DNA of 24,356 nt, from assembly GCF_035989245.1 (NCBI RefSeq), contig NZ_JAYMFF010000031.1:1-24356 (forward strand), read 5' to 3'. Every line of letters starts with the position of its first letter. Position 1 is the stretch's first letter. Below the pieces are notes generated by a model. That model made no database searches. It saw nothing but the letters and a program-made list of their open reading frames with translations, and was not told the DNA's origin. The translations under genes and the position numbers were made by a program. The DNA is from Adlercreutzia wanghongyangiae. Lineage in GTDB: Bacteria; Actinomycetota; Coriobacteriia; Coriobacteriales; Eggerthellaceae. This document shows, in pieces, positions 15,009 through 22,500 of this stretch.

Positions 15009-16945
15009 GATCTGCCGCCTTTAAAGTAGCCTTCAACGATTGCTGTAGAACGGGTTTCGTCGCTATACACAAGTGTGTATTCATCTGAGATATTTGGTTT
15101 TAAGGCCTCGTAATAGTCTCCGAACACCTCAGAGTCCGTCGACAGGATGATTGTCTGATCAGATGCGTTTGGGAAATAGGTTTTCGCAATTGACATTCGA
15201 TGCGCGGAATCGAGACGCGCCAAAGGGGTGTCGACTATTACCGGCAGTTTCTTATCTGAGCATTTTGCCAGAGCCCACAATATCGATATGACCATCAGCT
15301 GCTTCTCGCCAGCCGAAAGCAAGCCGCGATCGACAGGACGACCATCGGTGCCGAAGAATGTCAGCTCGAGCGATTGGGGATTCATTACAACGTTAGATAT
15401 CAGCGTCTTCTTGTTGGCGAGAGCTGCGTAACATTCTGTAATGGTTTGAGCCAGCAAGCCAGTTTTTCTTTCCTGCAACCTCAAGGCGTACTCTTCAAAT
15501 ATTTCCTCAGCGAGTTTTATGTACTTCACAGCACGAGCGTCGTCCTCGGCGGCGTTGAGTTCGGAAAGGTAGCGTCTCATCGAACGCTTATACTCAGCAT
15601 TTTTCCTGATGTATTCCCCGTTAGTCGAAGCCCTCTTCTCGCGAAGTATCGAAAGCTCCTTGCCGATATCGGTCAGCTTTTTCGTCGTTTGGTCTATGGC
15701 TGCGCGCGCTGTCTTCACTGCTGACTCATCAACAGGAATCGACAAAAAGTTCTTTGCCTCGTCAATCTTTGCTTCCAGCTCTGCCTTTCTGGATTTCCAG
15801 AGCCGATACTCGGTTTCGATTGTTGGAAGTCCCCATACAAGCATTGAGAGCGCCTCCACTTTGTCTGATGTTGCGCCATATATCGGCGTTGATGAGTTCG
15901 AAGCTATTCGCCCCTCTGCGAAAGAAAGAAATTCCCGGATCACTTCACCGTCACCGCTATACTCATCAAGCGTGGCGTTGAGTTGCTTCAAAGCGCCAGC
16001 CATCATGGAACGCTCATATTCCTTTCGCATGTTGTCAGACAGCTCAGGAAGAGAAGATGCGAACATGGAGAACGGTGCATCGCCGCTTGAAAGTTGCACC
16101 CCCATCTCCTTTACGTCGCAGAGCTGATGTTCGAGTGTCGCAAGCCTCTCTTCGTAAGCCGCTCTTTGCGCGACAGCCTCTCCACCTGCCGCCATATAAT
16201 CGGTCCGAAACATCTCTAGTGATTTCTCAAGTGCAAAATTCCTACTTTCAAGCTCCTTGATCTCAATATCGTAATCTGAGATTAGTTCCTTTAACGAATC
16301 AATCCCTCGCACCTGTGCCTCGACGGAAGCAACTGTTTCCCTGGCCGATTGGCTTTTGCCTACACGACGCGCCAAAGTCGACAAGTCTCTTTGCAGCGAG
16401 TCAACAACGGATACGCCGAGAAGCGCGCGGATTGATTCCCGAAGCTGCTCCTCTGATCCATCTAGAGCAAGCTCTGCTATCTTTTCTCCATCAAAAAAGA
16501 AAAACCCTGACAATGCCCTAGGAAGAATGCCCTCGACGAATGCGGGCCAGTTTTCAGTCAGGAACGTATCGTAAGTTCCGTTACGATCAACCTCGGTCTC
16601 CATACGGACTCGCTGTCCAGACACGTCCCATGAACGAGTTACGGTCAGGAGCTCGGTGTGGCCATCTTTTTCATGCGTAAAGGCAAGCGCAATTCTGGCT
16701 TTTGTGGAGCCATCGTCCATGTTTGTCTTTGCTCTTAGATACTGTCCGAAAGTTGAATACTCGCTTTCGGCATATGCAACCGAGTTTGCACCGTACAACG
16801 CTGCGAGAACAGCCTCAAGCAGCGTTGTCTTGCCCCTGCCGTTCATACCTCCAATAAGGACAACGGGCTTATTGGATTTGAACCGAAACTCATTGACGCC
16901 GCGATAGATGCCGAAGTTGTTAAGCTTCAGGGATACGAGACGCAC
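15002..16945 (-). CDS. dndD: DNA sulfur modification protein DndD (SMC/Rad50-like ATPase)
   Basis: A 647-aa ATPase with N- and C-terminal ABC halves joined by coiled coil; it is thought to open or nick DNA so that sulfur can be inserted. Seen: Walker A G33-MNGRGK39-T40, a long charged central region (about 180-480) with coiled-coil character, the ABC signature LLSAGEKQLMVIS, and Walker B LPVIVDTPLARLD near residue 590. The start is GTG at 16945, sharing one base with the dndC stop (TAGTG) and preceded by GGTGAGGAA. No Rad50-type CxxC zinc hook is visible in the centre. Confidence 0.95.
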   Translation of the reverse strand: MRLVSLKLNNFGIYRGVNEFRFKSNKPVVLIGGMNGRGKTTLLEAVLAALYGANSVAYAESEYSTFGQYLRAKTNMDDGSTKARIALAFTHEKDGHTELLTVTRSWDVSGQRVRMETEVDRNGTYDTFLTENWPAFVEGILPRALSGFFFFDGEKIAELALDGSEEQLRESIRALLGVSVVDSLQRDLSTLARRVGKSQSARETVASVEAQVRGIDSLKELISDYDIEIKELESRNFALEKSLEMFRTDYMAAGGEAVAQRAAYEERLATLEHQLCDVKEMGVQLSSGDAPFSMFASSLPELSDNMRKEYERSMMAGALKQLNATLDEYSGDGEVIREFLSFAEGRIASNSSTPIYGATSDKVEALSMLVWGLPTIETEYRLWKSRKAELEAKIDEAKNFLSIPVDESAVKTARAAIDQTTKKLTDIGKELSILREKRASTNGEYIRKNAEYKRSMRRYLSELNAAEDDARAVKYIKLAEEIFEEYALRLQERKTGLLAQTITECYAALANKKTLISNVVMNPQSLELTFFGTDGRPVDRGLLSAGEKQLMVISILWALAKCSDKKLPVIVDTPLARLDSAHRMSIAKTYFPNASDQTIILSTDSEVFGDYYEALKPNISDEYTLVYSDETRSTAIVEGYFKGGRSC

Positions 16946-18441
16946 TATTCCTCACCGCCCTCAAACTCGTCGAGTGACCTCTCTGCGATTTGGAGATCGG
17001 CGTGCTCCGCCCTCTCTCGACGAGCAAGATAAAACCTTGTCGCATCTTCTTCATTCGAATAGCAGTTTTTCCGCACCGCAGCTTCAAGGTGCCTGAAAAT
17101 GTCTTTTCGCTGATTAAGACTTTGGGATCTTGCTTCGATGTCAAGAAGCGAATAGGCGAGTTCAAATGACAACTCTTCGTCGGGAGAGATTTCCGTACAG
17201 ATGTCTCGAAGCAACTCCCATTCCTCGTTACCCAGCGAAGAAGGAGTAATCCATGTGTCATCCGAGAAGTCCTCCCCTGTCACGCTCCTGTATATCCTGG
17301 GAACGGCATCATCGAATTCATGCTTCTCAAATACCCAAATCCTTCGAATTTGCTGCAGTTCATTTAAACTTATTAGTTCGAGATCTGAATATTCCTCCGG
17401 TGCCAGTTGCCTTACCACCAGTTGAAGCTCAAGAAGTTTTTTGAGCCACTCTTCACGAACTTCTTTTTTGTATGGGCCATGATGGAGTTTTCGTTCGTCT
17501 CCCTGTAAAGATCCGTTCATTTTCCTGAAGCTTCTTCGGGAGAGGTCGGCTTCTTCGTTCCCAATTTCGTTTCTGAACATGAGCAACGGACCCAGCCACT
17601 GCTTTTCGACGTCGTTGTTAATCATCGCTTGCATCGACTTGTCTTCGGAAACCATGGTGCACACCCAACACCCGAAGCGGCTTTTGCCGCAACTTGGCAA
17701 GTCTTTCTCAACCATGAGAGGGCATTCGTTGTCGGCTGTTGCTCCACGATACAATGTCAGAAGCTCGTTGTTGGAGTAGCCCCAAGGATTCTTGTACTGC
17801 ATCAAGAAGAGCCACACGTCATCGTTCCCCCATTCCGAAATGGGGGAAAACACCAATTCATTCATTAAAGAGGGGTTCGGGCTCAGCAATTCCCTGATGC
17901 GCTTCTTTTCGTAGTGGGCCATGGTCCTTGCACGCCTGCTGCTCTCGGACTTGCGGGTGCCAAGAACGAGGATTATCTCTCCGTATTCAGATATTCGTCC
18001 TTTAATGAAATCGTTGACAGGTCTGATTTTCATTCGATCCGTGCACCAACGATACTTCTTTCTTGGAAAAGGGTAGCCGCGACCCAATAAATTTACCCAA
18101 AAAGTTTGGTCAGGAGCTGGCGTCAGCCTATGGATAGCAAAAGGCAGGCCTCTTTCATTTGCAGTTTGTCGCATCTTGTCTAAAGACTTCTCGGCCCAGC
18201 GTTCGACAACCGGACTCTCGACCATCGTATCGGTATGAATAATGTGAACTGCCTTGCTTAGTTTTTCGGCGGGTAACGACTGTAGAGCGAGCCACACGAG
18301 TTGCAAAGTCGCTGTGCTGTCCTTGCCTCCCGAGTATCCTATAACCCAAGGAACGTCGTCGGCTTGATAAAGGTTTCGGATTGTCTCCATCAATCCTTCG
18401 ATTTCGTCTTTCGTTACCGTCTGGCTGATGTTGGGATTCAT
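16945..18441 (-). CDS. dndC: DNA sulfur modification protein DndC (PAPS-reductase-like, Fe-S)
   Basis: A 498-aa ATP pyrophosphatase that activates the DNA phosphate for sulfur transfer. Seen: the PP-loop S37-GGKDST and IIHTDTMVESP after it, C133 in RWCTDRMK, then C240, and C251-x6-C258-xx-C261 (CGKSRFGCWVC). DndC proteins carry a 4Fe-4S cluster on cysteines of this kind; C133, C251, C258 and C261 are the likely ligands. The C-terminal third (about 330-498) is a helical extension usual for DndC. The ATG overlaps the dndB stop as ATGA (18438-18441). Confidence 0.95.
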   Translation of the reverse strand: MNPNISQTVTKDEIEGLMETIRNLYQADDVPWVIGYSGGKDSTATLQLVWLALQSLPAEKLSKAVHIIHTDTMVESPVVERWAEKSLDKMRQTANERGLPFAIHRLTPAPDQTFWVNLLGRGYPFPRKKYRWCTDRMKIRPVNDFIKGRISEYGEIILVLGTRKSESSRRARTMAHYEKKRIRELLSPNPSLMNELVFSPISEWGNDDVWLFLMQYKNPWGYSNNELLTLYRGATADNECPLMVEKDLPSCGKSRFGCWVCTMVSEDKSMQAMINNDVEKQWLGPLLMFRNEIGNEEADLSRRSFRKMNGSLQGDERKLHHGPYKKEVREEWLKKLLELQLVVRQLAPEEYSDLELISLNELQQIRRIWVFEKHEFDDAVPRIYRSVTGEDFSDDTWITPSSLGNEEWELLRDICTEISPDEELSFELAYSLLDIEARSQSLNQRKDIFRHLEAAVRKNCYSNEEDATRFYLARRERAEHADLQIAERSLDEFEGGEE

Positions 18442-19514
18442 TTTCCATTCCCTTCGTGGCGCCCGGCTAAAAACGATGACTCCCTCTCCCTCTCTTCCTC
18501 TCCGAGAGGTATGCCTAAAGAGGTCTTTATCGCATTGGCAGTCAAATAAATGGCGGCTTCGTTTGTGATAATTCTCCCCTTGCTGTTAATAGTCCTAAGA
18601 TGCCAAATGTCTGCGTCCCTGCTCCAGTCGATCTCCTCAAGGCATTCAAGCGCGACTAGATCATCGCCCTCTTTGAAGAAATAGGCGCCGACGCGCCCCA
18701 GCGCCTGGAGGCAAACCGACTGTGTCGCAATGGTTTTTTCCCGCAAATCTTGTTTAGACAGGGACCGGGAGTCCAGATCGATCCAGGGCTGCATATGGCT
18801 TGCCACCGCCGACCAGTACTGCACGAGAAAACGGCTGAAGAGGTCACTGACGTCGTCTCCTGCTAGTATTTTCTTGTTGGCCTTATAGAACATGTTGAGC
18901 GTGAAGAGAGAGGCAGACAGCTTGCCGAGGTTGTCTTTCTCTTTGTCGGTGTACCTGTCGATGAAATCAACCTCTTTCACTGCCATACGAGTAGCAACGG
19001 CAAGTTCGTCGCGCGAGTCGTAGAGCTCTGAAATTGAGTTAGAGGTGCGGACCGCATGCTTGTTCAGATCTGTAAACATCTGTTGACTGCGTGCTAGGCC
19101 CTGATCCTCGTAAAAAACGACGGAAATGGTTTCCGAACCAAGATCGTCTCTTTCGGACAGGGCATCCAGAATAGCAGCGATGCGATGTTGGCCGTCGTTT
19201 ATCAAAAAGGTGGCATCCATCGAGACTTCAAGCATTCCCAACGGCCCAGATCCTACCTCGTTAAACTCAATCTCACCGTCAATAGATGCTGCAAGCGCAG
19301 AGAATACATAAGTGTTGGGATTATCCAAGATATAATTACAAATCTCGGGGATTCGTTGCTCGTTGAGCCTTCTCTGCGCCCGATACTCGGGCTGAATGTA
19401 TTCATCATCTGAGACGAAGAGCTTGGGAAGCATGCGCAGCGGAAGCATTGCAATGTAGTAATTGCGTCCCGCCTGCAAGCCCCTCACAGCAGGGAATCTA
19501 TATGCGAAATCCAT
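18438..19514 (-). CDS. dndB: DNA sulfur modification protein DndB (DGQHR domain, regulator)
   Basis: A 358-aa protein of the DndB family; in Salmonella DndB acts as a negative regulator of the dnd genes. Seen: the D107-G-Q-H-R111 motif that names the DGQHR domain, within FLINDGQHRIAAI, and the following FTDLNKHAVRTSNSIS segment typical of the family (it resembles the ParB/Srx fold region). The ATG at 19514 has GAAGGAG 5 nt upstream. It is the first dnd gene after dptH, and a 42-bp palindrome lies 22 nt before its start, a natural candidate for its own binding site. Confidence 0.93.
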   Translation of the reverse strand: MDFAYRFPAVRGLQAGRNYYIAMLPLRMLPKLFVSDDEYIQPEYRAQRRLNEQRIPEICNYILDNPNTYVFSALAASIDGEIEFNEVGSGPLGMLEVSMDATFLINDGQHRIAAILDALSERDDLGSETISVVFYEDQGLARSQQMFTDLNKHAVRTSNSISELYDSRDELAVATRMAVKEVDFIDRYTDKEKDNLGKLSASLFTLNMFYKANKKILAGDDVSDLFSRFLVQYWSAVASHMQPWIDLDSRSLSKQDLREKTIATQSVCLQALGRVGAYFFKEGDDLVALECLEEIDWSRDADIWHLRTINSKGRIITNEAAIYLTANAIKTSLGIPLGEEERERESSFLAGRHEGNGK

Positions 19515-19535
19515 CTACGCTCCTTCAGTAGATAG

Positions 19536-19577
19536 CGAAATGCTACTTAAGTAGTTTACTACTTAAGTAGCATTTCG
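19536..19577. promoter_or_regulatory. 42-bp perfect palindrome before dndB (candidate operator)
   Basis: The arms CGAAATGCTACTTAAGTAG (19536-19554) and its exact complement (19559-19577) flank the spacer TTTA. Each arm contains the 12-bp self-complementary unit CTACTTAAGTAG, so the site holds two such units side by side, 16 bp from centre to centre. It fills half of the 79-nt gap between dptH and dndB. No T-run follows on either strand, so an operator fits better than a terminator. A TAAACT hexamer within it could be a -10, but I see no good -35. Confidence 0.75.
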
Positions 19578-19593
19578 TCTTGAAGGAAAGCAA

Positions 19594-22500
19594 TTAATTC
19601 ATAGGAGAATTCTTATCACGCCAGTATTCCCAGAATGCCCTGTCGCGCATGGAGATTGGAGCAGCCCCTTCGCCCATTTTCACTATCGAACAGTGTTTTG
19701 CCAGCTGTTTGACCTCGTTAAACAGGTAATTCTCTGCTGGACTTTTAGCCTCCGTATTAAACACAAACCTGATATCAGATGGATCCAAATCAGCGACATT
19801 GTGCACAACCCAGGTAAGAATGTACTTCGAATAGTCATCTTCTTTCGATTTGAAGTGTTTGAGAAATTGGGTGGATAAAATCGTGCCCACTCCAAATTCT
19901 CTCCCCTCTTTCAGGATTCTCTTCAATGATGGAAATCCTTGGCTAAGGAAATTGTCCGCCTCGTCAACCAAGATCATTTTCGTGAGCTCTCTAAGGTTTC
20001 CATGGAACGAACTGTGTCCGTGAGAATGCATTTGTGAATAGAAAAGATCTACCGTAATCCCCACGACGAGGTTTTGGATATCTTGGTCATATCCAGATAG
20101 ATCTACCACAACCACGCCATCGAGCATGTCATAGAGAGAACGTGTTTTTAGAGGATCGCTTTCAAATATCTCGAACTCATGAACCTTGTCCATGATTGCT
20201 GCGAGGGAGTCGTTCTTCTTCGTATCTTCATCGTCCATGTAAAGCCTGTAGACGGTCTCAAATGTAGGTGGAACCCTGTCCCAAGTTGCCTCATCATCTG
20301 GTTTTATCTGTTTGAGCTCGTAGGCTTTCATGATGAAGTTGTAGAGGATGCTTTCTTGGATAGCCCCGAGCTTGGAAGACGAGCAAGCCCTCACCAATGT
20401 GTCTTTAAAGGTATTCGCAACATGTTTGGGAAGCAACGGCAAATCATTTTCGCGCCTATTTATTGAAAGTGGATTAAAGGGCAGATGGTAAGGCTTGTAA
20501 ACGGTTGCATTCGTGGCCTGAATGAAATCGTGCTGTCGGGAGTTGTAATCTCCCTTGTAGTCGAAAATCAGAATGCCAAGCGTGCTGTTACCTGGATTTT
20601 CGAAGCGGTTTGCATAAATCTGAGCTACAAGTGATTTGGTGAATTGGGTTTTTCCGGTGCCCATTGTGCCAATAATACCAGTGTTGGTATGGAAAAGCCT
20701 GCTGGTGTCACACGGCTCCCACAGCACCTCACCATTAGAATCCCGATCCTCCCCAAGGAGAACCTTGATCCCTGAAGGGATCGCAGATGAAGGTTCCACC
20801 GAAATATCTACGCCCCCGCATGCAGGAGGGCAATCGCTTTCCATGGGATTACTTGCAGAATCAGAAGGATCATCGTCCGGCCACGGCCCCTCGTGAGGCT
20901 TCTCAGGCATTTCCAAATGTGAAGATTCGACCGCAACAGCATTTCCTGCTGGTATGCCGACATTTCCCGCTGGCAAGTCAACAACAAACTCATGGAAGCC
21001 TACTATTTTTCTTGTTTCTAGATTGCCGCCAACTGTAATATCGGGAATTGTTATGGACGGAATTGTAATGACTTTTATTCCTTCACATTCATCAATGTTT
21101 AAAACATCCGCATCATCCTTAAAGGCACACACCGTTCCTTTGGGAAGCCCACATTCATTGGCGGTAATGATTTCATAATCCTCGTTCTGTAGAGCTTCTC
21201 GACAGTCATCCAGCAACCAATTCCAATTAACTGCCGGAAAGACTTCATACATCTTCATTTTTGAGGCACTGATAAGTACTTTTTGCATGAACGAATTTCT
21301 GGCTATACGAGTTGAAAGTCTGCCTTTGATCTCATCCCCCCAGAAGCTTTCCATAAAAGCAGAGTAAGTTGCAGAAGCCTGGGCAACGCCTTTGTCGATT
21401 TCGCTACTGTTGCAGTGTCCAACTTTCACCTCAACAGGATGGAGAACAATACGCAGTCTGCTTCCATCGCCCAAAACCCCCACGAGCAAGATATCGTCGG
21501 ATTTCGGCCCCTTGGAAGACCGCCCCGAATTTTTCCACGATAAGAGCTCGTCGTCTGGAGAAAGTCCCAAGCCGGAGGAGACGCGGAGTATTTCTTCAAG
21601 GGAAAGGGGCACCCACACTATGCCATCATGGGCGTAGTGCGCTACGGAAGCTTTTACAGCTGCCAGTGTGCTCATTCTGGACCGGGGCACATAATTGTTT
21701 TTCGCGGATGCAAGAAAACTTAGCAGCCAAGTCCCATTAAATGCATTGGCAAAGTTGACTACATCTCTAACATGGTCGCCCATATCGCCGTTCGCGACCC
21801 CCGCCAGCGCCTCGCGGATAACGCTCTCGTACTGCGCGGACTTTTTCGTAACGGTAATAGCGTCATATCCGTTTGAAGACTCTTGGTCCGTGTAGTAGAT
21901 GATCAAAAGGTTTCCGGCTCCTTCCTTCTCATGGAAATACGAGGGGTCTACCTTGGGATCTATCAAGACAACCCAGTTTGAGGCGTCGTAGATACGTTCC
22001 AGCAGCTTCTCGCTTGCGGGGTTAACAGCGGCGGTCAGCACTACTCCATCTTGGAAGGGAGATGAGCTATAGGCCGCAACTTGAAGCGAGTTAAGCCTCG
22101 ATACGAACCTCAAGAACTCATTATCTTTGGCGAATTTGGTGCCAAATCCGCTTTTAAACCAGCCGTTGGAATTGGTTGTTGGTTCTACTCCAATTGCGCC
22201 AGAAAGCATAATTCCGGTGTTTAGCTCTGACGACAAATTCGTGTTTTGGTTAACTTCGGAGGACCCAGCCACAAAAGCGATGTGCGAATAACTAAGCTGC
22301 TTGTCTGCTTCGCCGGAATCATGTAATGAGAAACTAAGATGCTCGAGAAGAAGAAGGACGAATTCATACTTCTGGTAGTCAGATTCCTCATTAATCAATG
22401 ACTTCTCGATAAGAAAGCCTTCGAGGGCGTCTTGGTCAAAAAGGTATTCGAAAGCAGTCGATTCAACCGGGCTGCCATAGCAATCAACATGAATCCTGAT

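Noticed and set aside
19536..19577. Intrinsic terminator of dptH
   Set aside because: The palindrome is AT-rich in its centre and no T-run follows it on the minus strand; an operator fits better, though termination is not excluded.
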